From assembly GCF_037646705.1 (NCBI RefSeq), contig NZ_JBBHER010000002.1, forward strand, positions 434,001 through 498,000: DNA of 64,000 nt, in the 5' to 3' direction. This DNA comes from Pikeienuella litoralis (GTDB lineage Bacteria; Pseudomonadota; Alphaproteobacteria; Rhodobacterales; Rhodobacteraceae). How positions within the stretch are numbered: position 1 is the stretch's first letter; each line of letters begins with the position of its first letter. The notes beneath the pieces were generated by a model. That model ran no database searches. It was not told the DNA's origin and was given only the letters and a program-made list of their open reading frames with translations. The position numbers and the translations under genes are program-made. Below, piece by piece: positions 16,040 to 24,552 of this stretch.

Positions 16040-16522
16040 GACGCGCGCTCCGGCTTCGGCGCGCCCCCCGCGCAAGCGCCTTCCGCGCCCCCGGCGGGAG
16101 CGCCCAAATCCAGGCTAATCCCCCGCCACATAACAAGAACCTCCGCCCGTTGCCACCCATTGCCCCACAAGGAGCATCAATAGGTTGGAGGCCGGATCGG
16201 AAGCCATGGTCCGCGCCGGTCGCGTATCGGCGGATGATTGATCCGCCGTCTGGCCGGCCGATGCTCCGCCACGATCTGAAATAAGCCATGGTGGAGACGC
16301 CCGCACTCCATTCGGTGGACATGGTCTCATGAAATCATAGCCATGAAAATGTCCAGCGATATATGACATATCGTAAATAAGAGTCGAATAGATATGTGAT
16401 AGTCGTGCAAATATGTCAAATAGGTAAAGTGGTAAGATATATTATCTTGCGATATATACTTTTCACATGAAAGTAGGCGGAGGGGATATGAAATAGTCAA
16501 AAGTTATCGGATTTAATAAATA
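16040..16522. other. Gene-free gap, AT-rich leader of acyltransferase gene
   Basis: No gene is supported here. From about 16340 to the start codon the base composition drops sharply and turns AT-rich, unlike the rest of the window. Two dyads stand out: CGATAT-ATGAC-ATATCG (16357-16373) and AAGATA-TAT-TATCTT (16434-16448). This looks like a complex promoter or the edge of acquired DNA. Confidence 0.55.
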
Positions 16523-17575
16523 ATGAAAGAAGAATTTAATATTCCATCAATAGATGGATTGAGGGCTGTATCAATCTCTATAGTATTCATAGCCCATGCG
16601 GGATACGGATATATCATCCCGGGCGGCTTCGGCGTCACGGTCTTTTTTTTCTTGTCCGGATATCTGATCACGACGCTTCTGGCGCGGGAGTGGGGCCGCT
16701 ACGGCTCCATATCGCTGGAGGCGTTTTACCTTCGCCGCGTCCTGCGCCTTGGGCCGCCAATACTCATGACCATATGTGTCAGCTCTCTGCTTGTCTTTCT
16801 GGGTGTTGTCGATGGGCGCCCGGACTTCATGACGACCATGAGCCAGATATTCTTCTTCTATAACTACTTTTCTCTCACCGACGCCGGCGTCGAGACGGCG
16901 ACGGGGCTCAACGTCCTGTGGTCTCTCGCCGTCGAGGAGCATTTTTACCTGGTCTGGCCGGCGCTGTTCATCCTTCTCGCCGCCGGCCGCTTCGGCGTTC
17001 GCCACCAGGTGGCTCTGCTTGTTGCGATCCTGATCTGGCGCGGCGTCCGCTACGCCTGGTTCGGCTCCGATGAGTGGACGATCTACATCTCCACCGATAC
17101 GCGGTTTGACAGCCTGCTCTATGGATGCCTTCTCGCGCTGCTGACGTGGCGCGGGTATGCGGCCAGGATATTCCGCCCCGGCGTCGTCGCCCGCGTGGGG
17201 TGGCTCGCCGTCGGCCTCGTCGTGTCGCTGGCCTGCCTTCTGATCCGCGACCCGGCTTTCCGCTCCATCCTGCGATACAGCCTCCAGGGGTTGGCCTTGA
17301 TGCCGATCTTCCATTACGCGGTCACGAATCCGGCCGACCCCTGGTTTCGTCCTCTGAACTGGCCTGCGCTGCGCCGGATCGGGCAGTGGTCCTATACGAT
17401 CTACCTGGTCCACTATGTGATCATCTCGGCCCTGATCTATAACGGCGTCGCGGCGTCAGGAGATCCGCTGCTGATCGCGGCGGCGGCTGCGCTCTCCATC
17501 ACGTTCGCGGCGGCGTCCTATCGCTGGCTCGAAAAGCCGCTGCACCCGCTACGGCGGAGGTTGACGGGCCATTGA
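16523..17575 (+). CDS. Acyltransferase family 3 membrane protein
   Basis: A 350-residue protein with about 10 membrane helices. It opens with PSIDGLRAVSISIVFIAHAG, where the DGLRA and the His near residue 25 are the hallmark of OafA/NodX-type acyltransferases; FYLRRVLRLGPP and SLAVEEHFYLVWP are further family blocks. Such enzymes O-acylate surface polysaccharide or lipid sugars in the inner membrane. It lacks the C-terminal SGNH domain of some OafA proteins. The first codons are AT-rich and no clear ribosome site precedes the ATG. Substrate unknown. Confidence 0.88.
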   Translation: MKEEFNIPSIDGLRAVSISIVFIAHAGYGYIIPGGFGVTVFFFLSGYLITTLLAREWGRYGSISLEAFYLRRVLRLGPPILMTICVSSLLVFLGVVDGRPDFMTTMSQIFFFYNYFSLTDAGVETATGLNVLWSLAVEEHFYLVWPALFILLAAGRFGVRHQVALLVAILIWRGVRYAWFGSDEWTIYISTDTRFDSLLYGCLLALLTWRGYAARIFRPGVVARVGWLAVGLVVSLACLLIRDPAFRSILRYSLQGLALMPIFHYAVTNPADPWFRPLNWPALRRIGQWSYTIYLVHYVIISALIYNGVAASGDPLLIAAAAALSITFAAASYRWLEKPLHPLRRRLTGH

Positions 17576-17661
17576 CGGGCTGCGGTTTGGCGGGGCCACA
17601 GCTCGCAAAACACCCGCGCAAACTCGAAAGCGCATTGATAAACAGGGGGAAAATCGCAAGC

Positions 17662-17738
17662 TGGCGGCCCCGGCAGGACTCGAACCTGCAACCTCGGACT
17701 TAGAAGGTCCTTGCTCTATCCGGTTGAGCTACGGGGCC
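17662..17738 (-). tRNA. tRNA-Arg (anticodon TCT)
   Basis: A 77-nt cloverleaf including the encoded CCA (17662-17664). The acceptor arm is GGCCCCG/CGGGGCC, the D arm GCTC/GAGC, the anticodon loop CTTCTAA with TCT at 17704-17702, and the T arm GCAGG-TTCGAGT-CCTGC. Discriminator base is G. The outer anticodon-stem pair (27-43) is an A-G mismatch. It reads AGA codons, which are rare in this GC-rich genome. Confidence 0.93.
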
Positions 17739-17811
17739 GGACTTGATCCATCGGCGGACCCGGGCGGCGAAGGCCGGGGCCGGCGGTCGTCGTTCACGCG
17801 CGCGGGCCGGG

Positions 17812-18120
17812 TCAGTGGGTCCAGGCGCCGCGCCGGTTATAGGCGTAGTTTCCGCCGTAGCCGCCGGGCTTTATGATATGCCGGCCGCGCTTCGGGTTCT
17901 CCACCTGATAGGGGAGGCCGCGCCCCTCCGCGTAGGCGACGGCGGCCTCTTTCGTCGGAAACTTCATCCGGACCTGGCGGCGCATGTCGCCGGAGCCGGT
18001 CCAGCCCATCAGCGGGTCGATCCGCTTCGCCTCGGCGGGGTCGAACTCCAGCACCCAGTCGGTCCGCGCCTTACCTGCTTGCATGGCGTTGCGGGCGGGT
18101 TGATAAATACGGGCGAGCAT
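17812..18120 (-). CDS. NADH:ubiquinone oxidoreductase accessory subunit (NDUFS4-like)
   Basis: A 102-residue protein of the ETC complex I subunit conserved region family, the bacterial counterpart of mitochondrial NDUFS4. Visible blocks are MLARIYQPARNAMQAGKA, WVLEF, DPLMGWTGSGDMRRQVRMKF and a C-terminal KPGGYGGNYAYNRRGAWTH. Alphaproteobacterial complex I carries this accessory subunit at the peripheral arm, encoded away from the nuo operon. ATG 18120 has GAGG 5 bases upstream. tRNA-Arg lies 73 bp downstream; uvrB is divergent. Confidence 0.88.
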   Translation of the reverse strand: MLARIYQPARNAMQAGKARTDWVLEFDPAEAKRIDPLMGWTGSGDMRRQVRMKFPTKEAAVAYAEGRGLPYQVENPKRGRHIIKPGGYGGNYAYNRRGAWTH

Positions 18121-18266
18121 GGCGTCCTCGAGCGAATTGATGTCGCCCGAGTTTATGTCGGATCGTCGGCCGGGGCGCAAGGCGATCGGGCGCGCGGAGC
18201 GGCGCGCGCGCTGTTGCCGCACCCGGCTGTCGCGCCTAACTGTCACGCTGAGGAAAGGCCGCGCCC

Positions 18267-20453
18267 ATGACCGCAGATATGGCAGACACGCTCGTCTCGA
18301 CCGCCCAGCCCCCGCTTCGCGACAAGCTCGAAGGCGGCGTGAAGATCGTCATGGAGACGGAGTTCACCCCGGCGGGCGACCAGCCGGCGGCGATCGCGGA
18401 GCTGACGGCGGGGGTGGAGGCCGGCGAGCAGGACCAGGTTCTCCTCGGCGCGACCGGCACCGGCAAGACCTACACCATGGCGAAGGTGATCGAGGCGACG
18501 CAGCGGCCGGCGCTGATCCTCGCGCCGAACAAGACGCTGGCGGCGCAGCTTTATGGAGAGTTCAAGTCGTTCTTTCCGAATAACGCGGTCGAGTATTTCG
18601 TATCCTATTACGATTACTATCAGCCGGAAGCCTATGTCGCCCGCTCGGACACCTATATCGAGAAGGAGGCGCAGATCAACGAGCAGATCGACCGGATGCG
18701 CCACTCCGCGACCCGCGCGCTGCTGGAGCGGGACGATGTGATCATCGTCGCTTCGGTCTCCTGCATCTACGGCATCGGCGCGGTCGAGACCTATGGCGCG
18801 ATGATGCAGGACCTGCGGGCGGGGGAGAGCTACGTCCAGCGCGACGTGATCCGCGAGCTGGTGGCGCAGCAATACAAGCGCAACGACGCGGCCTTTCAGC
18901 GCGGCTCCTTCCGGGTGAAGGGCGACACGCTCGACCTCTGGCCGGCGCATATGGAGGACCGGGCGCTTCGCTTCGCGTTTTTCGGCGACGAGCTGGAGGC
19001 GATCAGCGAATTCGACCCGCTGACCGGGGAGCGGACCGGCGCGCTGGACCGGGTGCGGATCTACGCCAATTCGCATTACGTGACGCCGCGCCCGACGCTG
19101 AATCAGGCGATCAAGCAGATCAAGGTGGAGCTGGCGCACCGGCTCGCCCAGTTCAGGGAGGAAGGGCGGCTTCTGGAGGCGCAGCGCCTCGAGCAGCGGA
19201 CCAATTTCGACCTCGAGATGATGGAGGCCACGGGCTCCTGCGCGGGGATCGAGAATTATTCGCGCTATCTCACCGGGCGCAAACCGGGCGAGCCGCCGCC
19301 GACGCTGTTCGAATACATCCCCGACAACGCCCTCGTCTTCGCCGATGAGAGCCATGTCTCGGTGCCCCAGCTCGGCGCCATGTACAAGGGCGACTACCGG
19401 CGGAAATCGACGCTGGCCGAACATGGCTTCCGTCTTCCGAGCTGCATGGACAACCGGCCGCTGAAATTCGAGGAATGGGACGCGATGCGCCCGCAATCGA
19501 TCTTCCTTTCGGCGACGCCGGGCCGCTGGGAGCTGGAGCGGACGGGCGGCGTCTTCACCGAACAGATCATCCGGCCGACCGGGCTGATCGACCCGCCGGT
19601 GGAGGTGCGCCCGGTGACCGCCCAGGTCGACGATCTGCTGGACGAGGTGCGGCGGGTCTCGAAAGAGGGGTACCGCGCGCTCGTCACCGTGCTGACCAAG
19701 CGGATGGCGGAGGATCTGACCGAATATCTGCATGAGCAGGGCGTGCGCGTCCGCTACATGCATTCCGATATCGACACGCTGGAGCGGATCGAGATCCTGC
19801 GCGATCTTCGGCTCGGCGCGTTCGACGTTCTGGTCGGGATCAACCTTCTCAGGGAGGGGCTGGATATTCCCGAATGCGCGCTGGTCGCGATTCTGGATGC
19901 GGACAAGGAGGGCTTCCTCCGCTCGGAGACCTCGCTGATCCAGACCATCGGCCGGGCCGCGCGGAACGTCGACGGCAAGGTGATCATGTATGCGGACCGG
20001 ATCACCGGCTCGATGGAGCGGGCGATCGGGGAGACCGACCGGCGCCGCGAAAAGCAGGTGGCCTATAACGAGGCGCACGGGATCACCCCGGCGAGCATCA
20101 AGAAGAATATCGGCGATATCCTGAGCGGCGTCTATGAGCGGGACCATGTGACGCCGGAGGCGACGGGCGTGAAAGGCCTGGTCGGCGGGAATCTGAAGGC
20201 CCATCTCGACGGGCTGCGCAAGGACATGCTGAGCGCGGCGGAGAATCTCGAATTCGAGGAGGCGGCGCGGCTCCGGGACGAGCTGCGGCGGCTCGAGGCG
20301 GTGGAGCTGGCCATCGCCGACGATCCGATGGCGCGGCAATCGGCGGTGGCGGCGGCCTCGGAGGCCGCGCGCACGCCCGGCGCCCCGCGCGGGCGCTCCC
20401 ATTCCGGCAAGGCGGGCACGCGCACCTATCGCGGCAAGAGCCAGTCCACCTGA
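18267..20453 (+). CDS. uvrB: Excinuclease ABC subunit UvrB
   Basis: A 728-residue nucleotide excision repair helicase. Walker A is GATGTGKTY (61-69), the damage-verifying beta-hairpin is YYDYYQPEAYVARSDTYIEK (about 113-132), helicase motifs include DESHVS, and the C-terminal UVR motif that binds UvrC lies at roughly 650-690 (LEFEEAARLRDELRRLE). The length is slightly above the usual 670 because of an Ala/Ser/Gly/Arg-rich tail. ATG 18267 has GAGGAAAGG upstream; ATG 18279 is an alternative. Confidence 0.96.
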   Translation: MTADMADTLVSTAQPPLRDKLEGGVKIVMETEFTPAGDQPAAIAELTAGVEAGEQDQVLLGATGTGKTYTMAKVIEATQRPALILAPNKTLAAQLYGEFKSFFPNNAVEYFVSYYDYYQPEAYVARSDTYIEKEAQINEQIDRMRHSATRALLERDDVIIVASVSCIYGIGAVETYGAMMQDLRAGESYVQRDVIRELVAQQYKRNDAAFQRGSFRVKGDTLDLWPAHMEDRALRFAFFGDELEAISEFDPLTGERTGALDRVRIYANSHYVTPRPTLNQAIKQIKVELAHRLAQFREEGRLLEAQRLEQRTNFDLEMMEATGSCAGIENYSRYLTGRKPGEPPPTLFEYIPDNALVFADESHVSVPQLGAMYKGDYRRKSTLAEHGFRLPSCMDNRPLKFEEWDAMRPQSIFLSATPGRWELERTGGVFTEQIIRPTGLIDPPVEVRPVTAQVDDLLDEVRRVSKEGYRALVTVLTKRMAEDLTEYLHEQGVRVRYMHSDIDTLERIEILRDLRLGAFDVLVGINLLREGLDIPECALVAILDADKEGFLRSETSLIQTIGRAARNVDGKVIMYADRITGSMERAIGETDRRREKQVAYNEAHGITPASIKKNIGDILSGVYERDHVTPEATGVKGLVGGNLKAHLDGLRKDMLSAAENLEFEEAARLRDELRRLEAVELAIADDPMARQSAVAAASEAARTPGAPRGRSHSGKAGTRTYRGKSQST

Positions 20454-20469
20454 GAGAGCGCCGCCGCCC

Positions 20470-21042
20470 TCAGCCGGCCTCGCGCATGGCCTTGAGGCCG
20501 AGCGTCCAGCGCAGCAATTCGTCGAGCAGCGTGGCGGCGGACCTGTCGATCGGCTCGGTCGGGTGGAATTCGCCGTCCTCGCCGATCAGGTTGGAGACCA
20601 TCTGCACCATGACGCCCTCCATCATCGGCATCATTTTCAGCGTCGTGATCTGCAACTTGGCCGCCTGCGCCGCGCGCAGGCCGCCCGAGACGCCGCCATA
20701 GCTGACGAAGCCGCACGGTTTGTAATTCCACTCCCGGTAAACGTAGTTCAGCGCGTTCACCAGCGACGGCGGCGGGCTGTAATTGTATTCCGGGGTCACG
20801 AATACATAAGCGTCCGCGGCGGCGACGCTCTCCGACCAGGCCTTGGTGTGCGGGTTCTGGTATTTTTGCTGCGCCGGGTGAAACGGCTCGTCGTAAACCG
20901 GCAGATTGAAATCCGCGAGATCGACGAGCCGGGCGTCGAACTCGCCATGGTTTTCGGCGAATCGCTGAAACCAGCGCGCGACGGACGGGCCGACCCGCCC
21001 GGGCCGGGTCGAACAGATCACGATATGGAGCCTGGGTGACAT
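20470..21042 (-). CDS. NADPH-dependent FMN reductase family protein
   Basis: A 190-residue flavodoxin-fold protein. The FMN phosphate loop is STRPGRVGPSVARWF (11-25), and the ring-binding block is TPEYNYSPPPSLVNALNYVY. The form matches NAD(P)H-dependent FMN or quinone/azo reductases that use bound FMN to reduce small electrophiles. The ATG is preceded by AGAGGAGAA. Convergent with uvrB, 16 bp apart. Physiological substrate unknown. Confidence 0.88.
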   Translation of the reverse strand: MSPRLHIVICSTRPGRVGPSVARWFQRFAENHGEFDARLVDLADFNLPVYDEPFHPAQQKYQNPHTKAWSESVAAADAYVFVTPEYNYSPPPSLVNALNYVYREWNYKPCGFVSYGGVSGGLRAAQAAKLQITTLKMMPMMEGVMVQMVSNLIGEDGEFHPTEPIDRSAATLLDELLRWTLGLKAMREAG

Positions 21043-21198
21043 CGGCGTTCTCCTCTGAATCTGAACAGCGCCCGCGCGTCCGGCGCCAAGCGGTCTCAGG
21101 CGGAAAGTGGTCTCAAAAGACGGGGCGCTTGTCCAGCCGGCGGGCCGGTCCGGCGGCGCCCGGAGATGGCCGGCCCGGCCGTTCGGCGCGCGCGCCGA

Positions 21199-21276
21199 GG
21201 GTCATGTGGAGACGGGCGGCGGAGAGGAGGTTGGCTCGACATGCCGAGCCGTCCGCCGCCCGCCTCCACATGACCC
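21199..21276. repeat. Long nested inverted repeat
   Basis: Arms at 21199-21223 and 21252-21276 are complementary over 25 bp with a single mismatch. A second hairpin sits inside (GGCTCG 21233-21238 with CGAGCC 21245-21250). It lies between two minus-strand genes, downstream of the DUF4864 gene. It may be a terminator without a U-tract, or a palindromic mobile relic. Confidence 0.6.
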
Positions 21277-21304
21277 CGTCCCGGTTAGGGCGAGGTAAAC
21301 GGCG

Positions 21305-21730
21305 TCAGACGCTTTCAGCCGGCGCGGGGCGGATGGCGACGCCGTTGATCCGCCATGCGCCGTCCACCAGCTGCATCAGATAGTCCGCGATGAAGAGCCG
21401 CCCCTGGCGATCCTCGAACAGCATCGTCTGCTGCAGGCCGCGCGGGGTCTGGGTCAGCGCGCCGGTGGTGACGTTTCTCGGCCGCCAGACCATCGGATAG
21501 CCGGTCGTCACCATGCGGCTGAAACCCTCGGGGTCGCGGAACAGCCCCTGGATCGCGGGCGAGGCGTAGGCGAAGGCCCCGGCCCAGTCATCGGCCCGCA
21601 TCGCCTGGATCTGTGCGTGGATCGTGGCCTCTATCCCGGCGGCGTCCTCAACCGATTGCGCGGCCGCGGGGCCGATGAGCGCGCCGAGCGAAAGCGAAGC
21701 GGCGACGAGAGCGACGGCGAAACGCGTCAT
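21305..21730 (-). CDS. Exported DUF4864 protein
   Basis: A 141-residue protein with a clear signal peptide (MTRFAVALVAASLSLGALIG, cleavage after PAAA-Q near residue 25). The mature part fits DUF4864: IEATIHAQIQAMRADDWAGAFAYASPAIQ, then FSRMVTTGYPMVWRP, and a terminal GAWRINGVAIRPAP. This is an NTF2-like fold common in alphaproteobacteria, of unknown role, probably periplasmic. AAGGAG precedes the ATG. It is divergent from the next gene. Confidence 0.82.
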   Translation of the reverse strand: MTRFAVALVAASLSLGALIGPAAAQSVEDAAGIEATIHAQIQAMRADDWAGAFAYASPAIQGLFRDPEGFSRMVTTGYPMVWRPRNVTTGALTQTPRGLQQTMLFEDRQGRLFIADYLMQLVDGAWRINGVAIRPAPAESV

Positions 21731-21874
21731 GGCGATCTCCTTTCCTGGGTGGAAGATGGCTTGATGCGGCGGGAAGGCAAGTGACGAGAGTCACACGGGG
21801 AGGGCGCGGCGCCGGCTTGCGAAAATGCGCCGCGCCGCGCCCCGATTTCGTCTCGCCTTTACGATTTGTTAACC

Positions 21875-22672
21875 ATGTTCGCGGCCCATGGGCCAATGGC
21901 GTGGCGCGGGTTTTTGAGCGTGGCGGCGGTGCTCCTCGCGGAGCTTCTCGCGGGGGGCGACGCCGCCGCCGGCGCGTGGACGCGCGCCGAGGGCGAGGGA
22001 TTCGCCGCCCAGTCCGTGCGCTATTTCTCCACCGACGTGTCCACCTCGTCCTCCGTCGACTTCGCCAAGGCGTCTCTCGGCCTCTATGTCGAATACGGGC
22101 TGAGCGACGTGGTGACCATCGGGGCCGATCTCGACCAGGGGTTGCGGCTCGACGATGTCGGCTATGGCGCGCAGGACGGATGGATCGGCGGATTCCTGCG
22201 CGCCCGGCTCGCCAAGGGCGAGAGCGACGTCTTCTCGGTGGAGATCGGCGGCGACTGGCCGCTCTCGGACCTCGCCTCGCCGGCGGCGCCCGGCGGGGAC
22301 GATTCGAAGGAGATCCGGGCGCTGGCGCTCTATGGCCGCGGGGTGGAGACGCCGCTCGGCCTCGGCTGGATCGACGGCGCGTTCGGCTTCGCCAAGTTCA
22401 TCGGAGACCGGGCGGACGAGCTCCGGCTGGACCTCACCTTCGGCGCCCGCCCGGATGAGGACTGGGTTCTGATGACCCAGGTTTTCGGAACCTACGGCCT
22501 CCGCAACGCCGCGTTCGGCGGCGTCGATTTCGATCTCCTCAAGGCGCAGGTCTCGGTCGGGCGGCGGATCTTCGGCGAAAAGACCCTTCTGATCGGCGTC
22601 GCGCGGGACGTGCTGACGCGCGGAATCTCGCCGGGTTATGAGGTTTCGGTGACGCTCTGGTCGCTGTTCTGA
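21875..22672 (+). CDS. Exported protein, probably outer-membrane beta-barrel
   Basis: A 265-residue protein with an N-terminal hydrophobic export signal (GFLSVAAVLLAELLAGGDAAA). The rest alternates short amphipathic strands such as ASLGLYVEYGLSDVVTIGAD, VFSVEIGGDWPL and LDLTFGARPDEDWVLMTQVF, and ends in Phe, as outer-membrane barrels do. I do not recognise a named family. ATG 21875 is in a good position after an AT-rich stretch, but ATG 21896 would also give a signal peptide. No strong ribosome site is seen for either. Confidence 0.65.
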   Translation: MFAAHGPMAWRGFLSVAAVLLAELLAGGDAAAGAWTRAEGEGFAAQSVRYFSTDVSTSSSVDFAKASLGLYVEYGLSDVVTIGADLDQGLRLDDVGYGAQDGWIGGFLRARLAKGESDVFSVEIGGDWPLSDLASPAAPGGDDSKEIRALALYGRGVETPLGLGWIDGAFGFAKFIGDRADELRLDLTFGARPDEDWVLMTQVFGTYGLRNAAFGGVDFDLLKAQVSVGRRIFGEKTLLIGVARDVLTRGISPGYEVSVTLWSLF

Positions 22673-23306
22673 CGCGCGATCGTCGGTCGGAGGCCGCCGC
22701 TCTCGCCTGCGCCGGGCGGCCCGACCGGACGCCGGGACCGGGCGGGGACCCCCGGGGGCCGCTCAGCGCGCATGGCCGGGAAGAGTCGCATTCCGCCATT
22801 GCGAACCGAGAAGGATTCGCGAATTGCGAAGCGGCGGGCGCGGCCAGCGGCCGATCGCGCCTTGTTCGCGTATAGATAATGTTTTTCATCAAATACAACC
22901 GATTAGCCCGCGCACGTTGAAGTGGCGCAATCGCCGGATCTGCCCGCAATGGTTTTGGCACGCGCCTTGCGTCCAGTCAGGTGGGGGAGGCGCTGGGGGA
23001 AAGCGACTCCGAGCCGCTCGCGGGGTGTGTTGTGTCGCCCCGTCCGCGGCGCCAGAGAGGGTCCGGCGTCGTGTGGGGCGCGCCGGGCCCTCCTCATCCC
23101 GGCGGAGCCGCTCCGGTTCACCGTTCATCGCGCCGCGCGCGCCGAATACCGCATCATTGCAGGTGATCGACCAAAGCGACGCGCGCAGATCCTTGCCCCG
23201 TTCGCTCGCCCCGTTCTATAAGCCCGCAATCATGAGCAAGGATTGGAGCGTGTCCTGCCGGAGATATCGCAAATGAGCGTCGAGCGAGTTTTCAAGTCTT
23301 ATATCG
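22673..23306. other. Gene-free gap
   Basis: About 630 bp with no reading frame that looks like a protein: the frames are Arg/Ala/Pro-rich and overlap in several registers. No tRNA or known structured RNA was recognised. An AT-richer spot lies at 22866-22915. A small RNA cannot be excluded. Confidence 0.5.
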
Positions 23307-24113
23307 ATGGAAATTTCGTTGTTTAGAGATTTTCTTGACGATATCGACAACTATTCCTCGGACCCGGAAATATTCCTGAATGTCCCGTTCGTGCCTACTG
23401 AAGAGGCCGTGGTGGAGGCGATGCTGGACCTCGCCGGCGTCGGCCCGAAGGACGCGCTTTTTGATCTGGGGTCAGGCGACGGCCGCATCGTGATCGCCGC
23501 CGCGAGAGATCGGGGCGCGCGCGGCGTCGGCGTCGAGATCGATCCGCGGCGCATCGCGGACGCCATGGAGGAGGCCGGATCGGCGGGCGTCGAGCGGTTC
23601 GTCGATTTCATCGAGGAGGACATCTTCGATGTCGACTTCAGCGAAGCGACCGTCGTCACGCTCTATCTTCTGGAATCGGTCAACACGGCGCTGCGCCCCC
23701 GCCTCCTGAGCGAGTTGCGCCCGGGCGCCCGCATCGTTTCACACGCCTTCGGCATGGGCGACTGGAAGGCGGACGACTGGCTCAGGCTGGGCGACGCAAG
23801 CCTTTACAAATGGATCGCGCCGGCCCGGGTCGCGGGCGTCTGGGAATGGGAGAGAGCGGACGGCGCGCGGTGCCGCGTCGACCTCCGGCAAAAATATCAG
23901 GAGGTCTCCGGAACCGCCGAACTGGCCGGAAAGGAGGCCCGTCTCGAAAGCGCGCGGCTGTGCGGCGGGCGGCTGGAGGTGAGCCTTCGGCGGGACGAGG
24001 CGGCCCCGCCCGACAGATTCACCCTGAATTTCGGCGACACTGGCCTGCGCTCCGTCGAAGAGGCGCCGGCGTCCGGCTTCATGGGCGGAAAGCCGGATCG
24101 GCGCCCGACATGA
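23307..24113 (+). CDS. Class I SAM-dependent methyltransferase
   Basis: A 268-residue protein. The SAM-binding motif I is LFDLGSGDGRIVIAA (51-65), followed by the acidic GVEIDP. The preceding VPFVPTEEAVVEAMLDLAGV matches a group of bacterial methyltransferases of unsettled substrate, some related to protein-lysine methyltransferases of mitochondria. The last 90 residues are a beta-rich tail with no name. The ribosome site is weak. A 12-bp-arm hairpin follows the gene. Monocistronic. Confidence 0.8.
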   Translation: MEISLFRDFLDDIDNYSSDPEIFLNVPFVPTEEAVVEAMLDLAGVGPKDALFDLGSGDGRIVIAAARDRGARGVGVEIDPRRIADAMEEAGSAGVERFVDFIEEDIFDVDFSEATVVTLYLLESVNTALRPRLLSELRPGARIVSHAFGMGDWKADDWLRLGDASLYKWIAPARVAGVWEWERADGARCRVDLRQKYQEVSGTAELAGKEARLESARLCGGRLEVSLRRDEAAPPDRFTLNFGDTGLRSVEEAPASGFMGGKPDRRPT

Positions 24114-24211
24114 TCGGCGCTCCGCGAGGCCGTTTCGCCTCCCGCCCGAACCCCGGTCGGAGATGACCATGCCGCGCGCCGCGCCGGGTGGGCGCGCGGC
24201 CATGGGCGGCG

Positions 24212-24237
24212 CCGATTGCGGAGGGCTCCGCAATCGG
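24212..24237. terminator. Hairpin between convergent genes
   Basis: CCGATTGCGGAG and CTCCGCAATCGG form perfect 12-bp arms around GG. It lies between the methyltransferase gene (plus) and the 44-residue protein gene (minus) and may end transcription from both sides. There is no U-tract. Confidence 0.55.
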
Positions 24238-24306
24238 TCCTGGCGAGGATCCCGTCAGGGATATGCCCGGCGGGGCGGTCCGTCGGCCCGGGTCTGAGCC
24301 TCCCGC

Positions 24307-24441
24307 CTATCTCATCTTTTTCGCGCCAAGCGAGGATACGGATTTCCCGGCGAGCGTGTTCGCGGTCGCGGAGACTTTCGGCTTCTCCGCCTTCGGTTTC
24401 TTGGCTTCCTTGTTGCCGCGCTTGTTGTTGCCTTTGCCCAT
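24307..24441 (-). CDS. Conserved Lys-rich small protein
   Basis: A 44-residue, very basic protein: MGKGNNKRGNKEAKKPKAEK, then PKVSATANTLAGKSVSSLGAKKMR. Similar short proteins starting M(A/G)KGNNxRGNKEAKKPK are known from many alphaproteobacteria and lack a known role. ATG 24441 follows AAGGAAAG at good spacing. The composition suggests a nucleic-acid or ribosome-binding peptide, which is inference only. Confidence 0.75.
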   Translation of the reverse strand: MGKGNNKRGNKEAKKPKAEKPKVSATANTLAGKSVSSLGAKKMR

Positions 24442-24552
24442 GGTCTTTCCTTCCAATTCGCAGCGATCCGGCGCCGGGATGGCGGGGGTCTGGCTGCGGT
24501 CCTTCATCGATCGCCTTCAGAAGGCCTGCGGTCGCGTGACGTCCGGTCCGGT

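Noticed and set aside
22824..23276. Overlapping short frames in the 22.7-23.3 kb gap
   Set aside because: Several registers are open at once, with Arg/Ala/Pro bias and no ribosome sites.
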